DNA of 60,732 nucleotides from Actinomycetota bacterium. Lineage in GTDB: Bacteria > Actinomycetota > Acidimicrobiia > IMCC26256 > PALSA-610. Positions 51,342-59,164 of the stretch are shown here, in pieces (position 1 is the stretch's first letter; the number at the start of each line of letters is the position of its first letter). The position numbers and the translations under genes are program-made. Under the pieces are notes generated by a model, which was not told the origin of the DNA, made no database searches, and saw only the letters and a list, made by a program, of their open reading frames with translations. The DNA is taken from assembly GCA_005773635.1 (NCBI GenBank), contig SXHN01000066.1:1-60732 (forward strand), in the 5' to 3' direction.

Positions 51342-51991
51342 TACACAATTCCTTGGTCGACGACCAGCAGTGTGCCGCAGCCGAGCGCGACACTAACGAC
51401 AGATTCGGTACAAATATTGCTGACGCATCGCGACGTGCCACGGCGCAGTGAATCCTTGCGCAATGGGTACAACAAACCCTCAGTCTGCGCACCTTCGACG
51501 TCTTCAACCACGACAAGCGAAATCGTCGTTCCTTTGGTACAGATCACCGACAACGGCCGCAACTCGGATACAACCCATCCTCGAGTGTTCCCCACGCACA
51601 AACTCACACCGATGGTCACATACTTGGCAGCGGTCAAGAGCATTGCTGACGCCATGAAATGATCAACGCGTCCTTGCATCGCGTCAATAACGCACAATTC
51701 GCGCGCGCCTCTCGCTATGGCTTCATCGATGGCAAGTTCGAGATCGGTTGCGTCTTTGTCTGGCGGAAATACGACCACGTCGGTCTCGTCGACGTCGATT
51801 TCGGCGCGGTCTTTGGGCGATATCGAGTCGAGGTCGCCGACCACTGCGGTCACACCAAAGCCAAGTGCTTGTGCCGCGCGAAACCCTCCGTCGGCTGCGA
51901 TCACCATCGGCGCGGTCCACGACGGCAATCGAGCTTCGGCAACGGACTCAGCCGTCGCTCCTGCACTCACAACGAACGCTTGCACACTCAC
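51341..51991 (-). CDS. thiN: Thiamine pyrophosphokinase
   Basis: A 216-residue enzyme that converts thiamine to thiamine pyrophosphate with ATP. Signatures are VIAADGGFRAAQALG, VVGDLDSISPKDRAE and VFPPDKDATDLELAIDEA, with DAMQGRVDHFMAS further on. GTG at 51991 follows a Shine-Dalgarno tract GGAGGGAG (51996-52003) that is the end of the TPP riboswitch, so its translation is likely switched by the riboswitch. First gene of a salvage operon with thiB, thiP and thiQ. Confidence 0.92.
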   Translation of the reverse strand: MSVQAFVVSAGATAESVAEARLPSWTAPMVIAADGGFRAAQALGFGVTAVVGDLDSISPKDRAEIDVDETDVVVFPPDKDATDLELAIDEAIARGARELCVIDAMQGRVDHFMASAMLLTAAKYVTIGVSLCVGNTRGWVVSELRPLSVICTKGTTISLVVVEDVEGAQTEGLLYPLRKDSLRRGTSRCVSNICTESVVSVALGCGTLLVVDQGIV

Positions 51992-51995
51992 CGAA

Positions 51996-52088
51996 CTCCC
52001 TCCGCCGGCATTACCCGGGCAGGTTCAAGGGGTCGATGACATGTTGGTCATCCTCTCAGCCCGACTATCCCGAGCTCCCCCGTATGGG
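51996..52088 (-). promoter_or_regulatory. TPP riboswitch (THI element)
   Basis: On the reverse strand the conserved THI core reads GGGGGAGCTCGGG, then GGGCTGAGAGGATGACC, ACCCCTTGAACCTG and GGGTAATGCCGGCGGAGGGA. The last part includes the ribosome binding site of thiN, so thiamine pyrophosphate would block translation by sequestering it. Coordinates are good to a few bases. Confidence 0.96.
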
Positions 52089-52113
52089 TTATTGAGGATG
52101 ATGGTAGGGCGCG

Positions 52114-53580
52114 TCAGCTATGCAGCGCGAAGCCGGCAACGCCGCCCGTCGTGGTCGATGGCATTCCAAGCGCCTTGGCATCGCCGAATGCAAGCACCGA
52201 ACCAGTCGTGGACACAATCCAGTAGCCCTTGCCAGTCGGCGTCACAATCATGTGCGATGCCGGAGAGAGTCCGCACGCTCGTTGGTCGCCGTAGTGTTTT
52301 GCGTCTCCGAAGGCAGCCACCGCACCATCTTTGCGCAGCTGGTAGTACCCGTTGCCGGTGGGTGTGCGTTTGAGTTCGACTATGCCGTTCGTTGGGTGAA
52401 TGTTGCCGAAGTGCTTCGCGTCTCCGAAGGCCCAAACCTTGCCCTGCTGTTCGACAAGCCAGTATCCCTTGCCGGTCGGAGTGGTTTCGATGCCGATCAC
52501 CGGGCTTGTGAGCGCCACACCACCAAGCGATCCTTGGAACTGAGCGTCGCCGAAGCTGAAAACGCCACCGTCGTATGCGATGAGCCAGTAGCCGTTGCCA
52601 CTCGGCGTCGTCGCAAAATCATTCACGGGGGCCCAGAGTTTTACGCCGCCAAGGGATCCTTTGAACTTCGCGGACCCGAAAGCGAATACACCACCATCGA
52701 AGCCAAGCATCCAGTAGCCCTGTTTATTCGGCGCGGCTTCGGCACTCACTATCGGTCCCCAAAGCTTGAGGTGCGTGAGGCCGCCGTATCCCGATGCACT
52801 ACCGAACGGATACGTAGCGCCATCGGGCCCAAATAGCCAGTACCCATTACCCACGGTGCCGGTCTGCGCGCCTTTGAAGTACACAAGGCATTGACTGTTG
52901 ATGCCGTTGCGCGCCAACACGCCTTGATAACTCGTCAAAATTGTCGTTCCGTAGTTAATCGCAGTAGCCCAAATTGCCTTGCCGCTCTGCCCACCGAAGA
53001 GTTCCCACCAAGGTGCAGCACCAACACGGTCCGACGGCGGCTTGATCAAACGCGTCAGGTTCTTGACGCTCGCGTCGGCGTACCCACGCAGCAATTGAAT
53101 TTGGTGACGAACACCCATGGTCGGGCTCGAGAAGCACCGCGATGGCGCGGTTTCAGCAGCGCACGTCGTGCCTTTAGCGCGACCGTTGAATGCGAAAATA
53201 CCCGCGAAGTTATTGAAATCACCGCGAATCTGACCGTAACTCGGAAACATGAACGCGCCGGTCTCGTGAAACGCCTGCACAAAGGCGACGTCGCCGCGGA
53301 CGCCGTCAATATTTCCTTCACTGAGAAAGATCTGGGCGAGCTTCTTGATGTCGTTTCCGAGGTTCGGGAGATTCGGAGGGCCGCTGTGCTTGCTGTGATA
53401 CCAGTCTTTGAGTTGATCTGCGTTGAGGAGGCTCGGCCCCATAACCGGTGTCTGAACGCTCGGCACCGCAGCCGCTTGCGCGGGCGCGCTCCCAGTTAGC
53501 AAGACCGCGTTCGCAGCCAATGCCGCACACGACATGACCGCAACGAATGCACGAACCAAAGGAACCCGAAACCCAATCAT
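52114..53580 (-). CDS. Secreted cell-wall-hydrolase-like protein with W/FGD repeats
   Basis: A 488-residue exported protein: signal peptide to about residue 37 (ending APAQA), a glucosaminidase-like domain (LLNADQLKDWYHSK, then FVQAFHETGAFMFPSYGQIR and FNNFAGIFAFNG, about 40-240), and six repeats of about 40 residues with the pattern GYWL-x-DGGVFAFGDA-x-F-x-GS. The N-terminal fold resembles peptidoglycan hydrolases such as FlgJ; the repeats may bind surface polymers. The ATG at 53580 lacks a ribosome binding site, and a sigma-28-type -10 lies only 9 bases upstream, so a leaderless transcript is possible. Confidence 0.8.
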   Translation of the reverse strand: MIGFRVPLVRAFVAVMSCAALAANAVLLTGSAPAQAAAVPSVQTPVMGPSLLNADQLKDWYHSKHSGPPNLPNLGNDIKKLAQIFLSEGNIDGVRGDVAFVQAFHETGAFMFPSYGQIRGDFNNFAGIFAFNGRAKGTTCAAETAPSRCFSSPTMGVRHQIQLLRGYADASVKNLTRLIKPPSDRVGAAPWWELFGGQSGKAIWATAINYGTTILTSYQGVLARNGINSQCLVYFKGAQTGTVGNGYWLFGPDGATYPFGSASGYGGLTHLKLWGPIVSAEAAPNKQGYWMLGFDGGVFAFGSAKFKGSLGGVKLWAPVNDFATTPSGNGYWLIAYDGGVFSFGDAQFQGSLGGVALTSPVIGIETTPTGKGYWLVEQQGKVWAFGDAKHFGNIHPTNGIVELKRTPTGNGYYQLRKDGAVAAFGDAKHYGDQRACGLSPASHMIVTPTGKGYWIVSTTGSVLAFGDAKALGMPSTTTGGVAGFALHS

Positions 53581-53588
53581 CGAATTCT

Positions 53589-53615
53589 TTATCGGCTGTG
53601 AAGGATGTCGCTTGA
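53589..53615 (-). promoter_or_regulatory. Sigma-28 (FliA/WhiG)-type promoter before the wall-hydrolase-like gene
   Basis: Reverse strand TCAA (53615-53612), 15 bases, GCCGATAA (53596-53589). The -10 is an exact match to the flagellar sigma consensus GCCGATAA and the -35 has one mismatch to TAAA. Transcription would begin next to the ATG at 53580. Confidence 0.5.
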
Positions 53616-53696
53616 GCCTTCCGACCTAGAATAAAACGGTCATTGAGTAAAGATTTGCGCAATTCGTTGCGATAGCGGTGCGCGACCCGATCGGCC

Positions 53697-55331
53697 CTAG
53701 GAGTTTGCGGCCATTTCGACCGCCATCGCCTTGGCTTTGCGATAGTCAGGCTTGCCATTCGCGTGGCGAGGTATGGATTCCACAATAAACATGCGCCTCG
53801 GAACTTTGTATCCGGCAATCGCCGACCGCGATGCTTCAACGATGCTTTCCAGCGTGGGGTGTGTCGACTCGCGAGGCTGCACCACTGCACACACGGTTTC
53901 ACCCCAACGGTCATCCGCAAGCCCAACGACCAAAACGTCGAATACCTCGGGATGCGACTTCAGAGCTTGCTCCACCTCCTCGGGGAAGATTTTCTCACCC
54001 CCTGAGTTGATGCACACCGAACCTCGGCCGAGCAATGTGATTCGACCATCAGCTTCGAGTCGCGCAAAATCACCTGGGATCGACCAGCGCTTGCCATCGG
54101 CGTCGACGATGAACGTCTCGGCAGTCTTGACGGGATCGTTGTAGTAACCCAACGGGATGTTGCCGCCCCGAGCAAGTTTGCCTACGGCGGTAGTTCCAGC
54201 TGGGATGGGTCGAAGGTCATCATCAAGCACCACCGAATCCAATCCAGCAGTCACGGTCGTGATGCCTTGCGCTTGGGTTTCACCTTTGGCCACCATTCGG
54301 TAGCCGTTCATCCCGGTCTCAGTTGAGCCAATGGCGTCCATCATGGTGGTGTGCTCCGGCAGCACCTCACGGAAGTAGTCCTTCAACGACTGGGAAAAAA
54401 CGGCCGCGGTACTGCTGAACGCAAAGAGGCACGTGACGTCGATTTCGCCTTTGATACGTTCATACACATCGGCAAGCGGACGAGCCATCGCGTCGCCCGT
54501 GAATCCAACGCTGTTGATGCGCAACTCGTGGATCCGCCGCCACACCTTCTCCGCATCGAATTGTTCCATCACAACGGCCGTGTTGCCCTCGAACAAGCAT
54601 CGCATCAATCCGAATTGGCCAGCGCCGTGCATGAACGGAGCGATCTGCATCATCACAAGGCCTTGGGTTGCCTCAGGATTGATTTTGGCTACCAACGCGT
54701 GTGGGCTCTGAACCTTCTCGTTGGTGAAAACGTCCACGCCGCCGCCGAGCGCGTAAAAGACGTCCTCCATCCGCCACATCACGCCTTTGGGCATTCCAGT
54801 GGTACCGCCGGTGTAGAGCAAATAGATGTCGTCCTCGGACCGCTCAGCGAAATCATTCTCTGAGGAGTTCGCGGCCAGCGCGGTCTCGTAGTCGACGGCT
54901 TCAGGGATCAATGCCGGCGCGCCCGACTCGTCTGCGAGCCGCAGCATCGTCTTCAGCTTGGGTTGAGCATTCCGCGCCGCGTTGAGAATCGGCTCGTACT
55001 CTGACTGAAATATAACGGCGACCGCATCGGAATTGTCGAGCAAATATCGGAGTTCTTCTTCCACGTAGCGATAATTCACGTTGACAATCGAAGCGCGAAT
55101 TTTGTAGATCGCGAAAATCGCTTCGGCCCATTCGATGCAGTTCTTCGCATACACGGCCACGTGGTCGTGAGGCTGAACACCACCAGCCTGCAAGGCGTGC
55201 GCCAAACGGTTCGCCCGCTCATCAAGTTCTCGATACGTGATACTGCGTCGATCGTCGTGCAATGCCACGCGATCCGGCACCGCACCGGCGGCGAGTTCAA
55301 ACAGATCGGCAAACTGATAATGACGTTCCAT
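53697..55331 (-). CDS. Acyl-CoA synthetase, FadD19-like (steroid side-chain type)
   Basis: A 544-residue AMP-forming CoA ligase. The core motifs are YLLYTGGTTGMPKGVMW, FTGDAMARPL, DAIGSTETGMNGYR, NIPLGYYNDPVKTAETF, CINSGGEKIFPEEVEQALK, IAGYKVPRRMFI and the C-terminal ANGKPDYRKAK with its catalytic Lys. This set reads closely like mycobacterial FadD19, which activates 3-oxocholest-4-en-26-oate. ATG 55331 is chosen over a longer frame. It follows the kstR-like gene, with a near-KstR box in the gap. Sterol specificity is inferred from similarity and context. Confidence 0.9.
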   Translation of the reverse strand: MERHYQFADLFELAAGAVPDRVALHDDRRSITYRELDERANRLAHALQAGGVQPHDHVAVYAKNCIEWAEAIFAIYKIRASIVNVNYRYVEEELRYLLDNSDAVAVIFQSEYEPILNAARNAQPKLKTMLRLADESGAPALIPEAVDYETALAANSSENDFAERSEDDIYLLYTGGTTGMPKGVMWRMEDVFYALGGGVDVFTNEKVQSPHALVAKINPEATQGLVMMQIAPFMHGAGQFGLMRCLFEGNTAVVMEQFDAEKVWRRIHELRINSVGFTGDAMARPLADVYERIKGEIDVTCLFAFSSTAAVFSQSLKDYFREVLPEHTTMMDAIGSTETGMNGYRMVAKGETQAQGITTVTAGLDSVVLDDDLRPIPAGTTAVGKLARGGNIPLGYYNDPVKTAETFIVDADGKRWSIPGDFARLEADGRITLLGRGSVCINSGGEKIFPEEVEQALKSHPEVFDVLVVGLADDRWGETVCAVVQPRESTHPTLESIVEASRSAIAGYKVPRRMFIVESIPRHANGKPDYRKAKAMAVEMAANS

Positions 55332-55382
55332 AGCTGCAACTCTTTCAATTCCTGGTGACAGCGGAAGCTGGCTCCGCACAAC

Positions 55383-55396
55383 TAGACCAGGTTCTA
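55383..55396. promoter_or_regulatory. KstR-type box 2, upstream of the FadD19-like gene
   Basis: TAGACCAGGTTCTA differs by one base from the KstR consensus TNNAACNNGTTNNA and keeps the outer dyad TAGA/TCTA. It lies in the 96-base gap between the kstR-like stop and the FadD19-like start. Confidence 0.6.
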
Positions 55397-55427
55397 CGGT
55401 AGCCCGGCCGGTAGGCCATCGTCCCGC

Positions 55428-56012
55428 TTACGCAAGAAGGAGCTTCGACGCTATTCCAAGATCCTCATCGACGCGAGTGATCGGATCAACGCCTCCAGCC
55501 CAACCGATCAAGCTCGACAGCCAGACCTGCGTGATGATCCGCGCGACTTGATTGGCACGCGTGGTATCAGCGCCGATCGCCGCGGTGATGATGCCGGTCA
55601 TGAGGGTCGACACTCGTCGCACCACGTCGGCGTTTTCCTCGCGCGACGCACCAAACGAACGCACCATCGCCAAAGCAACGTCCGGGTACCGCGCCAACGA
55701 CGCATTCGACCCGGCCAACACCGAGCACACTCTCTCCGCCGCACTTCCGCCAGGGATCTGGTGCGAGTCGACATACCGCGCTAGCCCAGAAAGCTGCTCA
55801 ATCATCATCTCAAGTATCAGGCGCTCCTTCGAGTTGAAGTACCGATACACCGTGCCAAGCGCGACATCGGCTTCCGTCGCAACATCTCGCATTTGCACTG
55901 CGTCGAAGCCACCGGCTTGGGCCAACACCAACGTCGCATCCAGGACGCGTCGCCTCCGTGCCGCTTGGCTCTTGGCGAGCGTCGATTCGCCCCGGTCCAC
56001 ATCAGAAGTCAT
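55428..56012 (-). CDS. KstR-like TetR repressor of sterol catabolism
   Basis: A 194-residue TetR regulator. The helix-turn-helix RRRRVLDATLVLAQAGGFDA, VQMRDVATEADVALGTVYRY and FNSKERLI is very close to that of mycobacterial KstR, and the C-terminal ARIITQVWLSSLIGWAGG matches its ligand-domain end. KstR represses cholesterol degradation genes and is released by steroid CoA thioesters. ATG 56012 is preferred to a longer frame that would cover the operator. An exact KstR-type box lies 12 bases upstream, so it probably represses itself and the divergent SDR gene. Confidence 0.88.
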   Translation of the reverse strand: MTSDVDRGESTLAKSQAARRRRVLDATLVLAQAGGFDAVQMRDVATEADVALGTVYRYFNSKERLILEMMIEQLSGLARYVDSHQIPGGSAAERVCSVLAGSNASLARYPDVALAMVRSFGASREENADVVRRVSTLMTGIITAAIGADTTRANQVARIITQVWLSSLIGWAGGVDPITRVDEDLGIASKLLLA

Positions 56013-56023
56013 GACCGACGAAT

Positions 56024-56037
56024 TAGAACAGGTTTTA
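56024..56037. promoter_or_regulatory. KstR-type box 1 between the kstR-like and SDR genes
   Basis: TAGAACAGGTTTTA is an exact match to the published KstR palindrome TNNAACNNGTTNNA, with TAGAAC on the left arm as in mycobacterial sites. It sits in the divergent promoter region. Confidence 0.8.
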
Positions 56038-56040
56038 CTC

Positions 56041-56059
56041 TTGACTGGCAAACAGTCAA
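56041..56059. promoter_or_regulatory. Second palindrome in the kstR-like/SDR gap
   Basis: TTGACTG-GCAAA-CAGTCAA has perfect 7-base arms and five-base centre, four bases after the KstR box and 17 before the SDR ATG. It may be a site for a second regulator or a promoter-overlapping hairpin; the TTGACT inside could be a -35. Confidence 0.5.
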
Positions 56060-56076
56060 CCCGAAACGATGCTGGT

Positions 56077-56868
56077 ATGGATATCGAAGGCACCACAATT
56101 CTGCTCACTGGAGCATCGTCGGGGATCGGCGCGGCACTTTCGGTTGTGCTCACCGAACGCGACGCTCACGTCATCATCGTGGCCCGCCGCAGCGAGCGGC
56201 TCAAGCTTGTGGCACAACAGTGCCGCGACGTGGGGCGTGAGCCCACGATCTTTGCCGTCGACCTCGGCGATCTGGCTGCCGCCGGACAGTTGGCGTCGAA
56301 GTTGAGCGCTGAATTCGCCACGATTGATTGCATCGTCAACAACGCTGCGATTCCGCGTCGAGTGCCATTCGGTCGACTCACCATGGCAGAGGTCGAAGAA
56401 ACCATGCGAGTCAACTTTCTGTCTCCCGCGCAACTCACCCTCGACCTACTTCCCGCGATGCTGCACCGCCAGCGCGGACTCATCGTCAATGTCTCGTCGA
56501 TGGGTGGACGCATCCCGATCGCGAACGAGTCGGCCTACAACGCATCAAAATTCGCGCTCGCCGGTTGGAGCGAGGCCATGCGCCTCGATCTCGACGGGAC
56601 AGGCGTCGACGTCAAGCTCATACTGCCAGGCCCGATCGACACTGAAATTTGGGATCAACCGGGGAACGATCCCGCAATCTTCGACATCGAAAAGGTGTCA
56701 GCCCGCGACTGCGCAATGGGCATCGCCGACGCGATGCAGGACAATGGGTTCGAGTACTACATTCCGCCGCTGTTTCCCGGCGGCATGGATGCCAAGGCCA
56801 TGGCGGTCGCGAAATACCAATCCTGTGACGACTACCTAACAGCTATGGCGCGGTTTTCTCAACGCTGA
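56077..56868 (+). CDS. Short-chain dehydrogenase/reductase of the KstR cluster
   Basis: A 263-residue classical SDR. VTGASSGIGAALSVVL-type motif (here LLTGASSGIGAALS), NNAAIPRRV after strand 4, NVSSMGG with the catalytic Ser and the YNASKFALAG Tyr/Lys pair are all intact. ILPGPIDTEIWDQ follows. Start ATG 56077 is chosen because the longer frame is antisense to the kstR-like gene. Its promoter region carries the exact KstR-type box, so a hydroxysteroid or acyl-CoA substrate is probable but not shown. Convergent with the molybdopterin gene. Confidence 0.88.
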   Translation: MDIEGTTILLTGASSGIGAALSVVLTERDAHVIIVARRSERLKLVAQQCRDVGREPTIFAVDLGDLAAAGQLASKLSAEFATIDCIVNNAAIPRRVPFGRLTMAEVEETMRVNFLSPAQLTLDLLPAMLHRQRGLIVNVSSMGGRIPIANESAYNASKFALAGWSEAMRLDLDGTGVDVKLILPGPIDTEIWDQPGNDPAIFDIEKVSARDCAMGIADAMQDNGFEYYIPPLFPGGMDAKAMAVAKYQSCDDYLTAMARFSQR

Positions 56869-56915
56869 ATTCTTGGGCCTACTCCGCCCGGCCTGCGAGG
56901 AGCTCTGCACGCAAT

Positions 56916-59126
56916 TCAACACGCAACAACTTCAACGGGAATTCCACTCAAAATCGCGTTGCCTGAGAGCGGGTCGTAGTTGTCAACGCTCGCCAGGATG
57001 TTCGAGTTAACTCCCGCGTTCGCGCCCGCGATTGTCATCTGGGCACCGGGAGCGTCATGGCCCCAGCCGTGCGGAATACTCACCACGCCTTCGCGAATCG
57101 AGTCAGTAACTTCGACGACGATTTCCACTTCCCCTGTTGCCGAAGTAACACGGGCGCGTTTGCCGTCAACCAAGTGCAGACGAGTCGCGTCGAGCGGATT
57201 GATATGCAGCGTGCAGCGATTCTTGCCTTTGACCAACACATGCAGGTTGTGCATCCATGAATTGTTCGATCGCAGGTCACGCCTTCCGACCAACGACAAC
57301 CCGCCAGGGTCTCGTGTCAGCGTTCCAACCAAGCGATCCCGCACGTCCTCGACAATGACTTCAGGTGCAAGCTCAATACGCCCCGACGGGGTGCGCAACA
57401 CATCGGGCAATCTCGGCTGCAACGCGCCAAGATCGATACCATGGGGCTGCTCAATGAGTTGATCCAACGTCAATCCGTATGGCCCGGTGCGCAGCATCAG
57501 ATCCAAAATTCGTTCTGGTCCGCGTCGATCTCCCGAACTCAACGACGCAAGTAAATCAGCAGGTTCCTGGCCGCCGCGGCTTGCGGCTTTGTCGACAAGA
57601 CCACTGATCACAAAATCGTCAACCACACTCGCAACATCGTAACTATGACCGAGACCTTGCAGAATGCCGGCAAGGCGGCACAGCGTTTCCCATTCGCGAT
57701 GTTGGCCTGGCTCAATGTCGAACACCGGCGCTGAATAGGTCGCGACGTTACGGATCGCCAACGACCGCAATGCAATGTCGTAGTGGCCACGGGCCAGCAT
57801 CGATTCGACCGGCAAAATCACATCGGCATGACTCGTAGTTTCGTTGCGGTAGATATCGACGCTCACCATGAATTCAAGCGACTCCAGCGCCGCATCCAGA
57901 CGCCGTGACGCGGGATTCGAAACGACCGGGTTGCCGGCGACAGTAATCATCGCTCGAATCTGACCATCGCCAGGTGTTTCAATCTCCTCGGCAAGCACGA
58001 CTGCTGGATATTCGCCAAAGAACTCAGGAAGGCCACGCACGCGTGAAACCCGTCGACCAAATCGCACTCCGCGACCTTTGCCACCCTCTCCCGCGGTGTT
58101 ACCACCTCCGGTGGCAGGTTTGTTGAACATCGCTCCACCGACGCGATCAAGATTGCCAGTAAGCACGTTGATCACGTCGACTGCCCACGATGCGGTAGTT
58201 CCAAACTCTTGCGTGCACGTGCCGATGCGGCCGTACACGGCAGCCGTTGGCGCGGCCGCGAGCTCGCGGGCGATCCGACGAATCACCTCGGCATCCACTC
58301 CGCACACGGGGCCCACGATCTCGGGCCCAAAGTGAGCTGTCAGTTCACGCACTTCATCAAGCCCGACAAGGTGCGGGCGCAAATGTTCACCTACGTCGAC
58401 AAGATTGTCGGCGAACAACGTGTGCGCGATTGCGAGCAGAAAATGTGCGTCGGTGCCGGGAAGGATTGCAACCCATTCATCAGATTCTTCGGCAGTCTTG
58501 CTGCGACGAGGATCTACGACTACGAATCGGCCGCCGCGCGCTCGAAGCGCTCGAAGCCGTCCGGGCATGTCCGGAGCAGTCATCAACGAGCCATTGGAGG
58601 CGAACGGGTTGGCGCCCAGCATCAACAAATAGTCGGTGCGGTCTACATCGGGTACTGGCACCGAAAGCCCAGCACCAAACATCAAACCGGATGACACCTG
58701 CTTCGGCATTTGGTCGACAGTTGACGCGCTAAAGAGGTTGGTCGTCTTCGCCGCTTGATTCAAGACTCGGTTGTAAATCATTGGGGCGAGATTGTGAGCA
58801 CACGGGTTACCCATGTAGATGCCGAGGGCATCGCGACCATGCGCGTCGAGGATCGGCAACAATTGATCATGGATGTATTCGAAGGCTTCGTCCCAAGTCG
58901 CGTCGCGCCAAGTATTCGTCGACCGATCACGAATTTGCGGAACTTTCAGGCGATCTGGATCTGATTCCAATTCTTTGATCGCAGTGCCCTTAGGGCACAA
59001 ATAACCCTTCGAGAACACATCTTCTTTGTCGCCGCGCACAAGTTTGACTTCGCGGCCCTCCATATGCAGTTCTAAGCCACACGTGGCCTCACACAGCGGG
59101 CAGGTGCGGTACGCAATCGTGGTCAT
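56916..59126 (-). CDS. Molybdopterin oxidoreductase (DMSO-reductase superfamily)
   Basis: A 736-residue molybdenum enzyme with an N-terminal 4Fe-4S site, CPLCEATCGLELH plus the fourth cysteine in GYLCPKGTA, then bis-MGD-binding domains (DATWDEAFEYIHDQL, YLLMLGANPFASNGSL, AILPGTDAHFLLAIAH, VFTGN-like INVLTGNLDRVGG) and the C-terminal NNSWMHNLH segment. The metal ligand region is SASTVDQMPKQ, where Asp may bind Mo. No partner FeS or membrane subunit is adjacent. It may be a soluble oxidoreductase, similar to a group common in mycobacteria. Substrate unknown. Confidence 0.9.
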   Translation of the reverse strand: MTTIAYRTCPLCEATCGLELHMEGREVKLVRGDKEDVFSKGYLCPKGTAIKELESDPDRLKVPQIRDRSTNTWRDATWDEAFEYIHDQLLPILDAHGRDALGIYMGNPCAHNLAPMIYNRVLNQAAKTTNLFSASTVDQMPKQVSSGLMFGAGLSVPVPDVDRTDYLLMLGANPFASNGSLMTAPDMPGRLRALRARGGRFVVVDPRRSKTAEESDEWVAILPGTDAHFLLAIAHTLFADNLVDVGEHLRPHLVGLDEVRELTAHFGPEIVGPVCGVDAEVIRRIARELAAAPTAAVYGRIGTCTQEFGTTASWAVDVINVLTGNLDRVGGAMFNKPATGGGNTAGEGGKGRGVRFGRRVSRVRGLPEFFGEYPAVVLAEEIETPGDGQIRAMITVAGNPVVSNPASRRLDAALESLEFMVSVDIYRNETTSHADVILPVESMLARGHYDIALRSLAIRNVATYSAPVFDIEPGQHREWETLCRLAGILQGLGHSYDVASVVDDFVISGLVDKAASRGGQEPADLLASLSSGDRRGPERILDLMLRTGPYGLTLDQLIEQPHGIDLGALQPRLPDVLRTPSGRIELAPEVIVEDVRDRLVGTLTRDPGGLSLVGRRDLRSNNSWMHNLHVLVKGKNRCTLHINPLDATRLHLVDGKRARVTSATGEVEIVVEVTDSIREGVVSIPHGWGHDAPGAQMTIAGANAGVNSNILASVDNYDPLSGNAILSGIPVEVVAC

Positions 59127-59164
59127 GTCCCATCATTGCACGTTGCGCCAGGAATCGAGAGGCG

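Noticed and set aside
55552-56076. N-terminal extension of the SDR frame over the kstR-like gene
   Set aside because: It is antisense to the KstR-like protein and would place the KstR box in coding sequence; SDR homology begins at 56077.
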